In this document: positions 17,753-25,558 of the stretch, one piece after another
How positions within the stretch are numbered: position 1 is the stretch's first letter
Layout of the letters: each line of letters opens with the position of its first letter
Assembly: GCF_023155275.1 (NCBI RefSeq)
Contig: NZ_JALMUV010000008.1
Span: forward strand, 62,001 to 126,000
Source of the DNA: Streptomyces rhizoryzae
Lineage (GTDB): Bacteria > Actinomycetota > Actinomycetes > Streptomycetales > Streptomycetaceae
DNA length: 64,000 bases
Direction: 5' to 3'
Notes under the pieces: model-generated
The model's input: the letters and a program-made list of their open reading frames with translations, nothing else
The model's database searches: none
Told to the model about the DNA's origin: nothing
Position numbers and translations under genes: made by a program

Positions 17753-18844
17753 ATGACTCAGGGGGCCAGTCAGGGACCCATGGTGTGGACCATGGCGGCA
17801 CAACCTCCGGCGTCCGTTCCGCCGCCCGGGGCGCCCTCCGGACCGCCGCCCGGCCCGCCGCTCCAGGCACCCGCCGGGCCCCCGGCCGCGCCGGACGCCG
17901 CGCCGGACGGGATGCCCGAGGAGTACACCCCGACCGCCCGCGACCTGCCGGTCATCACCCGCACGGACACCCTGGTCGACCACCCGTCCGTCCTGCCGCT
18001 CCCCGAGCAGGCGCCCGCGCCCGAGGGCATGGGCCCGCTGTACGTCGTGGGGGACGTCCACGGCTACTACGACGAACTGCGCGCCGCCCTGGAGGCCGAG
18101 GGGCTGATCGACGGCGACGGCCGGTGGGCGGCCGGCAACGCCCGGCTGTGGTTCCTGGGCGACTTCACCGACCGCGGCCCGGACGGCATCGGCGTCATCG
18201 ACCTGGTCATGCAGCTCTCCGCCGAGGCCGCGGCGGCCGGCGGCTACTGCAAGGCCCTCATGGGCAACCACGAACTGCTGCTGCTGGGCGCCAAGCGGTT
18301 CGGGGACACCCCCGTCCAGTCCGGCGCCGGCACCGCCTCCTTCCAGGCCGCCTGGCTCCTCAACGGCGGCCAGAAGACGGACATGGACCGGCTCCAGGAC
18401 CACCACCTCCAGTGGATGGCCCGGCTGGACGCCGTGATGGAGGAGGACGGGCACCTGCTGGTGCACTCCGACACCACCGCCTATCTCGAATACGGCGACT
18501 CCATCGAGGCGGTCAACGACACCGTCCACGAGGTCCTGACGCGCAGCGACGCGGACGAAGTGTGGGACCTGTTCCGGAAGTTCACCAAGCGGTTCGCCTT
18601 CCGCGACGAGGCCGGCGCGCAGGCCGTCCGCGAGCTCCTCGACACCTACGGCGGCACCCGCATCGTGCACGGCCACAGCCCGATCCCGTACCTGCTGGGC
18701 GAGGTCGGCGCGGAGGACGGCGAGGGCGACGGGATCGCGGTGAACGGCCCGCACGTCTACGCGGACGGACTGGCCATCGCCATGGACGGCGGTATCACGA
18801 TGGCCGGAAAGCTCCTGGTGTGCCAACTGCCGCTGGCCGGCTGA
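17753..18844 (+). CDS. Metallophosphoesterase (calcineurin-like) with Pro-rich N-terminus
   Basis: 363 residues. Residues 1-95 are Pro/Ala/Gly-rich and probably disordered. The catalytic domain follows, with PLYVVGDVHGYYDEL (metal ligands DxH), LWFLGDFTDRGPDGI (GDxxDRG), ALMGNHELLLL (GNHE) and IVHGHSPIPYLLG (GHS). These are the five blocks of the PPP/bis(5'-nucleosyl)-tetraphosphatase-like superfamily. Substrate could be phosphoprotein or dinucleoside polyphosphate. ATG at 17753 has a GGAGGGG ribosome-binding site. Cytosolic. Confidence 0.87.
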   Translation: MTQGASQGPMVWTMAAQPPASVPPPGAPSGPPPGPPLQAPAGPPAAPDAAPDGMPEEYTPTARDLPVITRTDTLVDHPSVLPLPEQAPAPEGMGPLYVVGDVHGYYDELRAALEAEGLIDGDGRWAAGNARLWFLGDFTDRGPDGIGVIDLVMQLSAEAAAAGGYCKALMGNHELLLLGAKRFGDTPVQSGAGTASFQAAWLLNGGQKTDMDRLQDHHLQWMARLDAVMEEDGHLLVHSDTTAYLEYGDSIEAVNDTVHEVLTRSDADEVWDLFRKFTKRFAFRDEAGAQAVRELLDTYGGTRIVHGHSPIPYLLGEVGAEDGEGDGIAVNGPHVYADGLAIAMDGGITMAGKLLVCQLPLAG

Positions 18845-19049
18845 CGGTTCGCGGTCCGGGCCGGGCCCTCCGGCCGCCGGCGAGCGGGCCGGACACCATC
18901 CGGCCGGTCCCGTCCGCGAATTCCGCAAACTCTCTGTCACCCCGCACCGGGCGCGCTCTACCATCGGTCTATCCGTAGCAGGCTCTCCTCCGTTTCCGCC
19001 CGGCGCCCGGCTCCCGGCCGGCCCGTACGGCCCTACGGAGCATCGGGGG

Positions 19050-19880
19050 ATGCACATGAACAGCGCTCCGCACCTGCTGAACGAGGACCGCGCCGACTTC
19101 GCGCGGCTCCTCGATGAGGCGCTGCGTACCGCCGACCACCACCCGGACGGCCGCCCGGCCGGCGCCGGGAACCGGCTCACCACCGAGCAGTTGCGCGCCA
19201 TGGCGCTCAGCGCGACCAGTGCGATCGCGGCCTGCGCGACGGCCGAATACCAGCGCTACGTCCAGCTCCGCAGCGCACTGCGCGCCCCGGCGTCCACCGT
19301 TCCCGGCGGCGGCGCGGGCCCGGTCCCGGCGGACCGGCCCGCCGGCGACCGCGCCGAACCGGCCACCGAGGACGACGAGGGGGCCGACGCACCGGCCGGT
19401 TTCGGACTCGCCGCGATGGCCGTCGTCCTGGTCCCGGTGCTCGCCGGGATCGCGGCCGTCCTCTTCCTCCTCATCGGCTACCTGCTGCGCGCCGTGGACC
19501 CCGACCCGGCCGTCTCCCGCCCGCTGGTCGGCGTCGGCTGGATCTTCGCGGCACTGGCCGCCGCCGGCGCACTGGTCGCCATGGGCTGCCTGGTCGTCAC
19601 CGCACTGCGCAACGGCAGGGCGCGGGACACCGCGGCCGAGGAGCGGGCCGCCGCGCTGGACAGCGCCCACGACGCCTGGTGCCGGGCGCTCCTGGAGCGC
19701 GGGATCGGACCGTTCCTCCGCGAGGCCCTCGCCGACCCCGCCGCCGACCCCGCGGACGACCCGCTCCGCTACGTCCCCCACCCCACCCCGCCCCCGCACC
19801 GCCGCACCCCCACCCTCGGCTACACCCGCCCCCGCTTCACCAGCCCCGACCACGGCGGCCGGGAGGACCGGTTGCGGTAA
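19050..19880 (+). CDS. Membrane protein of unknown function, two transmembrane helices
   Basis: 276 residues. A soluble N-terminal helical segment (about 1-70), a Pro/Ala/Glu linker, then two hydrophobic helices (about 118-150 and 160-190) joined by a short DPDPAVSRP loop. The C-terminal tail is Pro-rich and basic (PPPHRRTPTLGYTRPRF). No recognised enzymatic motif. ATG 19050 has a GGGGG run directly before it, and ATG 19056 is an equally possible start with better spacing. It borders the thiC remnant and element. Confidence 0.7.
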   Translation: MHMNSAPHLLNEDRADFARLLDEALRTADHHPDGRPAGAGNRLTTEQLRAMALSATSAIAACATAEYQRYVQLRSALRAPASTVPGGGAGPVPADRPAGDRAEPATEDDEGADAPAGFGLAAMAVVLVPVLAGIAAVLFLLIGYLLRAVDPDPAVSRPLVGVGWIFAALAAAGALVAMGCLVVTALRNGRARDTAAEERAAALDSAHDAWCRALLERGIGPFLREALADPAADPADDPLRYVPHPTPPPHRRTPTLGYTRPRFTSPDHGGREDRLR

Positions 19881-19981
19881 CGGGGCACGGGACGGGCGCA
19901 CTTGGATCGGCGGGCGGGGCGGGGCGGACGGTCCATTCGCCCCGCCCCGCTCGCTCGCTCGCTGGGTGCCGCGCGGGCCGC

Positions 19982-20123
19982 TCAGTCGGCGATCGGCAGA
20001 TAGACGCGATTGCCGGCGGCCGCGAACTCCCGGGACTTCTCCGCCATCCCGGCCTCGGCGTCCACCGCCAGGGCTCCGCCGTGCTCGCGACGGATGTCCT
20101 GGCTGATCTTCATCGAGCAGAAC
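19982..20123 (-). pseudogene. thiC: Displaced native 3' end of thiC
   Basis: Read on the reverse strand from the attachment core, this gives [15 protein letters not shown], then [22 protein letters not shown], then NRVYLPIAD and a stop at 19982-19984. That is the canonical C-terminus of Streptomyces ThiC. It has no start and is separated from the rest of thiC (28745-30535) by the element. It marks the chromosomal side of attL. Excision would rejoin it to thiC codons upstream of the core. Confidence 0.95.
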
Positions 20124-20129
20124 ATTAGC
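20109..20129. other. attL: 15-bp core plus ATTAGC arm
   Basis: Core TTCATCGAGCAGAAC at 20109-20123, identical to 28884-28898, followed inside the element by ATTAGC (20124-20129). On the chromosomal side lies the displaced thiC 3' end. Confidence 0.9.
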
Positions 20130-20189
20130 TAAGCGCTCATACGCTACGGTCGTCTCAGCAGCCCGATCTACGGACCGAGAGGGACCCCT

Positions 20190-21758
20190 GTGGGCAAGCG
20201 TGAAGAGGTCATCAGCAAGCTGCGAGGCGTTCCCGAGGGGCTGCCGTCCGTCGAGGAGGTCCGCGCCATGGTGGCCGCCGACCCCAATCTCAAGTGCGTC
20301 GTCTGCTACGCGCGGATCTCGTTCGACGGCCGGGTGAAGGACGCCCACGGCATCGAGGACCAGCACCGCGACATGACGGACGACGCCGGCAAGCTCCGGT
20401 GGCTGGTCGTATACCGCTACACGGACAACGACAAGAGCGCCAGCAAGGAGAGCGTCGTACGCGACGACTTCGAGCAGTTGCTCAACGATCTCGCGGCAGG
20501 AACCACGCCGGAGGGTTACCCGATCCACGGCGTGATGGCCGTGAACGACGATCGTCTGTACCGACGACCGAGCGACTGGGAGCGCTACCTGAAGGCGTTC
20601 ACCTCACACGAGGGACGCGTCTATCACGACTCGAACGGCGTGCAGGATCTGTACGCCGAGGGGTTCGAGATCAAGGGGCTTGTGGGTGTGGCAATGTCCC
20701 TCAGCGAGACGAGGAAGAAGCAGCGGCGCACCCGCAACAGCCACCGCAGCCGCGCCATTCGCGGCCAGTCCGTCGCAGCATGGCGCCCTTTCGGTTGGGA
20801 GGACGACAACGTCACGCTCCGCGCGAAGGAGGCAGAAGCGATCCGGAAGGCCGTGCACGACGTGATCGCGGGCGCCTCCATCTCTGAGATCACCCGTCGG
20901 TGGAAGGAGGCCGAGTTCATCACGAGCCGCGGCAATCCGTTCCAGTACCAGACCGTCAAGCAGGTCCTTTTGAACGCGCGGCTGTGCGGATACCGGGAGA
21001 TCAAGGGCGAGTTGGTCCGTGACGGCGACGACCAACCGATCGTGGGCGAGTGGGAGGCGATCATCACCCCGAAGGAGTGGTTCGCCGTTACGACGAAGAT
21101 CAGGGAGCGAGGCCAAGGCTCCGGGCTGCCTCGTGGCGGCCTGGTCCACAAGTACTTGCTCACCGGCATTCTTCGCTGCGGACACGTTCTCGAAGACGGG
21201 ACCGTCTGCAACAACAAGATGATCGGGGTCAAGGCGAACGACTGGCTCAATTACAAGCACGCCTACATGTGCAAGAAGACCGTGGACGGCGGTTGCAACA
21301 AGACGTACAAACGCGGCGACAAGACGGATGAGCTCATCGAGGAATTCGTAGTCGCCAAGTTGGAGGAGAACGCTGCCAGCAGGTCTCAGGACCTGCCCGA
21401 CTGGGACAAGGCCGAGGCCCTGGAACGGGCGGTCAAGAGCCGCAACGAGCTTGAGCGCCGCTGGCACGACGATGAAGACGAGGACATCGACGACGAGACG
21501 TTCTTCCGCAACCTCCCCGTGCTCGAACGACGAATCAAGGAGCTACACGCTGACCAGGCCAAGCACCAAGCGTTGAAGGCCGAGACCGAGGCAGCGGAAC
21601 AAGACATCGCAAGGTCATGGAAGGCGAAGACGCTCACGCAGAAGCGCGAAGCGATCAAGAAGGTTCTCAGCGCCGTGATCGCCGTTCCAGGTGGCAAGGG
21701 GAATAAGGCGTTTGACCCGGAACTCCTCAAGCCTGTCGTGCGGACTTCCGGCGGATGA
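20190..21758 (+). CDS. Large serine recombinase (site-specific integrase)
   Basis: 522 residues. The catalytic resolvase domain spans about residues 36-180, with nucleophile Ser44 in CYARISFD, the QHRDM helix, and the arginine-rich AVNDDRLYRRPSDW motif. A recombinase domain follows (RGQSVAAWRPFGWEDDNVTLRAKEAEAIRKAV). A zinc-ribbon domain has Cys residues in ILRCGHVLEDGTVCNN and YMCKKTVDGGCNKTY. A coiled-coil insertion and C-terminal tail lie at about 400-500 (RSQDLPDWDKAEALERAVKSR...). It should catalyse attP x attB recombination at thiC. GTG start at 20190 with GAGAGGGA upstream, 66 bases from attL. Its 3' end overlaps the convergent small gene by 32 bases. Confidence 0.95.
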   Translation: MGKREEVISKLRGVPEGLPSVEEVRAMVAADPNLKCVVCYARISFDGRVKDAHGIEDQHRDMTDDAGKLRWLVVYRYTDNDKSASKESVVRDDFEQLLNDLAAGTTPEGYPIHGVMAVNDDRLYRRPSDWERYLKAFTSHEGRVYHDSNGVQDLYAEGFEIKGLVGVAMSLSETRKKQRRTRNSHRSRAIRGQSVAAWRPFGWEDDNVTLRAKEAEAIRKAVHDVIAGASISEITRRWKEAEFITSRGNPFQYQTVKQVLLNARLCGYREIKGELVRDGDDQPIVGEWEAIITPKEWFAVTTKIRERGQGSGLPRGGLVHKYLLTGILRCGHVLEDGTVCNNKMIGVKANDWLNYKHAYMCKKTVDGGCNKTYKRGDKTDELIEEFVVAKLEENAASRSQDLPDWDKAEALERAVKSRNELERRWHDDEDEDIDDETFFRNLPVLERRIKELHADQAKHQALKAETEAAEQDIARSWKAKTLTQKREAIKKVLSAVIAVPGGKGNKAFDPELLKPVVRTSGG

Positions 21759-21912
21759 GCTGAAGCCCCAGGATCTCCCCCAGGCTCCGCAACTGATCGT
21801 CGGAGAGTGGGGGAGATTCGCGTACGTGCCGCTCAATCCAGGTTCTCTTGGCGGCCTCTTCCTTGACCTTCCTGTTATCACTCTCCGCTTTCGCTGCCTG
21901 GACACCGGTCAT
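21727..21912 (-). CDS. Small charged helical protein coupled to Rep (61 aa)
   Basis: 61 residues: MTGVQAAKAESDNRKVKEEA near the start, then WIERHVRESPPLSDDQLRSL and GEILGLQLIRRKSARQA at the end. No recognised domain. The start ATG overlaps the rep stop as ATGA (21909-21912), implying translational coupling, and the 3' end overlaps the integrase gene tail-to-tail by 32 bases. The second half (SDDQLRSLGEILGL) resembles the short helical proteins that often follow RepSA in AICEs. It could be an excisionase/recombination directionality factor or a Rep accessory protein; neither is shown. Confidence 0.7.
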   Translation of the reverse strand: MTGVQAAKAESDNRKVKEEAAKRTWIERHVRESPPLSDDQLRSLGEILGLQLIRRKSARQA

Positions 21913-23123
21913 CGCGCAACTCCCGTGACCTTCAGTTCTTCCCGTGCGAAGTGCCTGTTGAGCACCAGGTCTTCTGCGATGCCGGCGGCAATGAGCGCAG
22001 CGCCGGGGGTGTGACCGGAGCCGACGTAGCGCCAGTGCCCATCCTTGATCGTGCCGGGGCCGTCGAGCTCCTCGGTCGCGGAGGTGGACCCTTGGTGTTG
22101 AGCTCGTTCGGAGCGCAGAGCGGTGTACGTGGTGCAATAGGCACGGGATTTGGTGAGGATGTGGCCCCGGTAGCCGAGGGTGTGTGCCCAGGCCCGCAGT
22201 CTCAGGGGAGCCAGTTCCGGGAGGCCGCAGAGCTTCCAGCAGGTGTGGATGAGGTTCCGGACGTGAGCCGACAGCCGGCCGACGGCGAAGTCGTCGGGGC
22301 TGGTGATCGGGTGGTCGAGGCCGATGCCGGTGTCGGCTGCTCCCTTGGTGACGTACTTGGCGACGTAGGCGGCAACGGCTTCGTCGGCCAGGCCCTCATG
22401 CCCGCCGAAGGCGCGGAGGGGCCGGATGTCGAGCTGGGAGCCCCAGCGCAGGCTGTGTTCTCCCAGGGCCCGGCTGTAGGGAGTGTGCAGGTGGACGGCT
22501 GCTGCGGCGGTCCGCACGGCTGCGGTCAGGTCTTCGGCCGACGCCCATGCCGGAGGCGGATCAACGGGACCGGTCGCGCCGTCGAGGCGCACCACCGCAT
22601 GGACGTGCACCGCGGCGCGCTTTTGGTACTCGGCCACCTTGGCGTAGGAGATACGCACTGTCCGGCGAAGGCCGGTGCGGGTGCGCCCAGTTCGGGCGGC
22701 GAGGTGGTTGTAGAGGTTGTCCGTGAACGCCTTCCACAGCCGTCCGGCATGGGCGTGCCACAGGACGTGTGCCAGGTAGTCGTAGCAGTCAGGGCACAGG
22801 GGTTGTCCGGCAAGCGAATCTGAAGCGTCGTGGGTGGCCGGGCAGCCACGAGGCCGGTCGTGTTCGCAGCAGTCAGCGTTACGCCGGGGGCGGCAACGCT
22901 CGCCGCCCGTGGTGGCGCGGTGAACGGCCCCGAAGGAGGGGGCGGTGAGGGTGACGAAGAGCCGCGGGTGGTCCCGTACCTCGGTGGGGACGTTCTTGCC
23001 GCCGAGGAGCCCGGCGCGGACCAGGTGGAAGGTGTCGCCGGCGTAGAGCCGGGAGCAGGGGGCGCAGACGGTTGCGCGGCGGTTGCGGCAGCGGACGAGG
23101 GCCCTGCAGAGATGAGACGTCAC
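21909..23123 (-). CDS. RepSA-like replication initiator
   Basis: 404 residues. The Cys pattern CRNRRATVCAPCSRLYAGDTFHLVRAGL, LFVTLTAPSFGAVHR, the HxH motif AAVHVHAVVRLDG and LTKSRAYCTTYTALRSER are typical of the pSAM2 RepSA family, which starts rolling-circle replication of actinomycete integrative elements. Family members have roughly 50-80 more residues before the Cys block, so this one is short at the N-terminus. The only available start is the GTG at 23123, which lies inside a palindromic operator. It is divergent from gntR and coupled to the 61-aa gene. Confidence 0.85.
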   Translation of the reverse strand: MTSHLCRALVRCRNRRATVCAPCSRLYAGDTFHLVRAGLLGGKNVPTEVRDHPRLFVTLTAPSFGAVHRATTGGERCRPRRNADCCEHDRPRGCPATHDASDSLAGQPLCPDCYDYLAHVLWHAHAGRLWKAFTDNLYNHLAARTGRTRTGLRRTVRISYAKVAEYQKRAAVHVHAVVRLDGATGPVDPPPAWASAEDLTAAVRTAAAAVHLHTPYSRALGEHSLRWGSQLDIRPLRAFGGHEGLADEAVAAYVAKYVTKGAADTGIGLDHPITSPDDFAVGRLSAHVRNLIHTCWKLCGLPELAPLRLRAWAHTLGYRGHILTKSRAYCTTYTALRSERAQHQGSTSATEELDGPGTIKDGHWRYVGSGHTPGAALIAAGIAEDLVLNRHFAREELKVTGVAR

Positions 23124-23209
23124 GTGACGTCACTCATGCTTACGAGCTGCTATCCACTATGCATGCCTTGACCGACCAGGGCAACCACTTATGCTTACGA
23201 GTGACGTCA
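23116..23209. promoter_or_regulatory. Repeated operator elements between rep and gntR
   Basis: GAGTGACGTCA occurs in opposite orientation at 23125-23135 and 23199-23209. ATGCTTACGAG occurs as a direct repeat at 23136-23146 and 23191-23201. A perfect palindrome GACGTCACGTGACGTC spans 23116-23131 and overlaps the rep start codon. This fits binding by the adjacent GntR regulator to repress rep and itself. Confidence 0.7.
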
Positions 23210-23254
23210 GATAACGTCATGACCGCCGACAACAGGTGATGAGGAGACCCCCAC

Positions 23255-24025
23255 ATGGGAGAGATCCAGCGACCCGGAGCGCTCTACCAGCAGATTGCCG
23301 CCGCGATCCGCAACGGCATCACCGAAGGCGAATACAAGCCCGGCGCCCCCCTCCCCTCAGAGGCCGACCTCATCAAGCAGTACGGGGTCAGCCGCCCGAC
23401 CGTACGGAAGGCCATCGCTGCACTCCGCGCCGAAGGGCTCATCGAGGTAACCCACGGCAAGCGCAGCTACGTCCGCGCCCTCCCTGCCCCGGCGGTCAAC
23501 ATCGAGCGGGCCATCACCCGCAGCGGCAAGACCTTCCGTACCGGTCACCAGGACTGGCAGCAGGCCGAAGCCCCCACCGTCTACCGCACCACGACCACGG
23601 CCGCCACGGGCCCGCTGCTCGGACTCGCGGAAGGGGAGGCGCTGTTCGCCGTCGATCGCCTGCTGGCCGACCCGCACACCGACACCCGCGCCCTGCACCG
23701 AGTGCTGATCCCGTTCGCCACCGCCGACCAGGCCGAGCAGCTCGCCGAAGCGCCGGACACGGAACCCGAGCAGATCTACGCCCTTCTCGCCGCGGCCGGG
23801 CACAAGCTCACCTGGCACGAGACCGTCAGCGCCCGCATGCCCCTTCCCGACGAGCGCGACGCCCTCCAGGTCCCCGACGCGACCCCGATCCTGCTCGCCT
23901 CACGGCTGACCCTCGGCACCGACCAGCACCCCTTGATTCTCGAAGAGCTGCGCACCGGCGCCGACCGCGCCCAACTCGCCTACCGCCTCACCGCCGACAG
24001 CCCCCGCACACTGCACGCCGTCTAA
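23255..24025 (+). CDS. GntR-family regulator (HutC/UTRA type)
   Basis: 256 residues. The winged helix spans about residues 7-75 (ALYQQIAAAIRNGITEGEYKPGAPLPSEADLIKQYGVSRPTVRKAIAALRAEGLIEVTHGKRSYV). A UTRA effector domain follows to about 250 (LAEGEALFAVDRLL, RALHRVLIPF, DATPILLASRLTLG). Such regulators (KorSA/TraR-like) control replication and transfer of Streptomyces integrative elements. ATG 23255 is preceded by GATGAGGAGA. Divergent from rep, with repeated operator-like elements in the shared gap. Confidence 0.9.
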   Translation: MGEIQRPGALYQQIAAAIRNGITEGEYKPGAPLPSEADLIKQYGVSRPTVRKAIAALRAEGLIEVTHGKRSYVRALPAPAVNIERAITRSGKTFRTGHQDWQQAEAPTVYRTTTTAATGPLLGLAEGEALFAVDRLLADPHTDTRALHRVLIPFATADQAEQLAEAPDTEPEQIYALLAAAGHKLTWHETVSARMPLPDERDALQVPDATPILLASRLTLGTDQHPLILEELRTGADRAQLAYRLTADSPRTLHAV

Positions 24026-24239
24026 AGCCTGCCGTCCGGCGGGTGTCGAAAGCTGGCTTCACTTACTCAAGGGCGCGCCTGCGGCGCGCCGGGCGGTTCG
24101 GCCGCCCCGCCGGGCTGCGGCCTGGCGGCCGGTCCCGGCGGACGCCCACCGCCCGCACCACCGCAGCCCGCCCGAGCACCGCCAGCGGACAACCGCCGTA
24201 CGGGCTCGGGGCGTTGTGGCTGGGGCCGGCGGCCGCGGA

Positions 24240-24381
24240 GACTTTAGGCAGCCACCACGGGGCGAGCCTCTAAGAACAGGGGGCCGATCGGGCCATTGCG
24301 GGCAGGCCAGGAGCCAGCCCGATCGCGGGTCAGCGTAAGGCCCCCTGTTCTCTCGCCCCGTGGCAGCTCCCGCCCAAAGTC
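24240..24381. repeat. 142-bp imperfect inverted repeat, candidate replication or transfer origin
   Basis: Arms 24240-24285 and 24339-24381 share GACTTT, GGC, CCACGGGGCGAG and AGAACAGGGGGCC in mirrored order. An inner stem GATCGGGC (24286-24293) / GCCCGATC (24317-24324) lies in the loop. There is no coding sequence. Positioned between gntR and the truncated kinase gene, it could fold as a cruciform or single-strand structure such as a single-strand origin or clt-like site of a rolling-circle element. The region 24026-24239 before it shows only high-GC sequence without a supported gene. Confidence 0.7.
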
Positions 24382-24464
24382 CCCACGACCACCGGCGCTC
24401 CCACCGCGCGCCACCCGGCACCGCACGTCCCGAAGCCGGCCCCGCCAATCAGCGGGACGAACGG

Positions 24465-25092
24465 TCACGCCGGCATCAGCCCGCGGTCGTCCACCATGAG
24501 GTTCTGAACGTGCGCATCCCCGTGGACAGGCCCCGTCGCCGACTCGAACCGCAGTCCCGCGTACTCATCACGCAGTTCACGATCCCGCTTGCGCAAGAAC
24601 TCGATGTCGTCCGTCAGGTATCCCCGCAGCCCGGTCAAGGCGAAGATCCGTCTTCCCGAAAACGCTGTACGTAGGGATGTCCAGCCCGGCCGGGAGGTCC
24701 AGGGTGTGCAGGTCACGAAGCACCGCCCCCAACTCCCCGTACGTAGCCTTCCGGTCACCCTCAACGAAGAGATGCCAGAAGGTCACCGGGTGACCGTGGA
24801 TCAGGAGGGGTTGTTCAAGATCACCGATGACACGTGCGGCAGGGAAACCTTCACCGGCCAGCCAACGTGACACCGCCACTTCATTCCGAGCCAAAGGCAG
24901 ATAATCGGCAGTCCGCGCGATCCGCACGATCACCGGCGCGGACGCCAGGCGGAACAGAGCGTTCTCCCCGAAGCGGATCAACTCTGCGCCTCTGTCTTCG
25001 AGCCCCGCGGCCCGGCACGCAGCGACCAACACCCGCCCCGCCCCCGCCGACGTGAACCTCTCTTCCCGACTCCGAGCAGCGTCAACCGTCAT
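24465..25092 (-). pseudogene. Aminoglycoside/choline-phosphotransferase-family kinase, frameshifted and 3'-truncated
   Basis: The N-terminal part (from ATG 25092: MTVDAARSREERFTSAGAGR, then ELIRFGENALFRL, VIVRIAR, VTFWHLFVEGDRKATYGELG) is the kinase N-lobe. Near 24660-24670 the frame changes, and the C-lobe continues in another frame (LTDDIEFLRKRDRELRDEY, then the Brenner loop HGDAHVQNLMVDDRG). It stops at 24465, before the DFG-like metal-binding motif. Loss of that motif and the frame break argue against activity. Antibiotic or small-molecule phosphorylation may have been the ancestral role. Confidence 0.8.
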
Positions 25093-25281
25093 GCCCGTAC
25101 CAGCTCCCCAAATCAAGCGCGATCAACCGGCTCCGCCCATGGGTGACCCACCCGACGCCGCCGGACTCGACAACGACCGTACCGAGGGAAGCCCGCTTCG
25201 AACGAGGGGCCAAGTGGATCAAGGCTGAACCGGAGACACTCACCGACAAGCAACTGATGTCGCTGGAGGCAGTACACACAG
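25093..25281. other. Element region without a supported gene
   Basis: Plus-strand codons around 25180-25275 read RFERGAKWIKAEPETLTDKQ, which looks protein-like, but no start is available and the stretch may be the tail of a decayed gene. Nothing else is recognisable. Confidence 0.4.
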
Positions 25282-25315
25282 GTGCGCCCCGGCCCTGGGA
25301 AGGATCGGGGCGCAC
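25282..25315 (-). terminator. Hairpin after the 43-aa ORF
   Basis: GTGCGCCCCG / CGGGGCGCAC perfect 10-bp stem with a 14-base loop, 20 bases past the stop of the small ORF at 25335. No long T-tract. A similar hairpin follows the second copy at 28453. Confidence 0.6.
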
Positions 25316-25334
25316 TCGGTGAGACAAGGTCAAA

Positions 25335-25466
25335 CTAGGCAGCAGCCGCTACCACAGCCTTCTCCTCCGCGTCGTCGTCAGCGGCCGTCTCCAGGCTGAT
25401 GTTCTTGACGCCGTCGTACGCGTCACGGACGAGGATCCCCTCACGCGCCGCCAAGAGCAACTGCAT
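25335..25466 (-). CDS. Small ORF, copy A (43 aa), unknown function
   Basis: ATG 25466 gives MQLLLAAREGILVRDAYDG, then VKNISLETAADDDAEEKAVVAAAA. The same pattern (GIL-RDA--GVK-ISL) recurs in a second copy at 28505-28612, and each copy is followed by a GC-rich hairpin. The frame extends upstream nine codons (LRYGRPSIG) to a stop, so it may be the tail of a larger ancestral gene. There is no good ribosome-binding site. Acidic, hydrophilic C-terminus ending in an alanine run. Confidence 0.45.
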   Translation of the reverse strand: MQLLLAAREGILVRDAYDGVKNISLETAADDDAEEKAVVAAAA

Positions 25467-25558
25467 ACCGATTGACGGGCGCCCGTACCTCAGTCACCGC
25501 TCAAGTGCGCACCGAGGCACAATGTTGCGCGACATAAAAAGACGTTGATCTTACCAGA

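Noticed and set aside
25082..25333. Minus-strand frame of 83 codons upstream of the kinase relic
   Set aside because: Crosses the hairpin at 25282, has no recognisable features and no ribosome-binding site.
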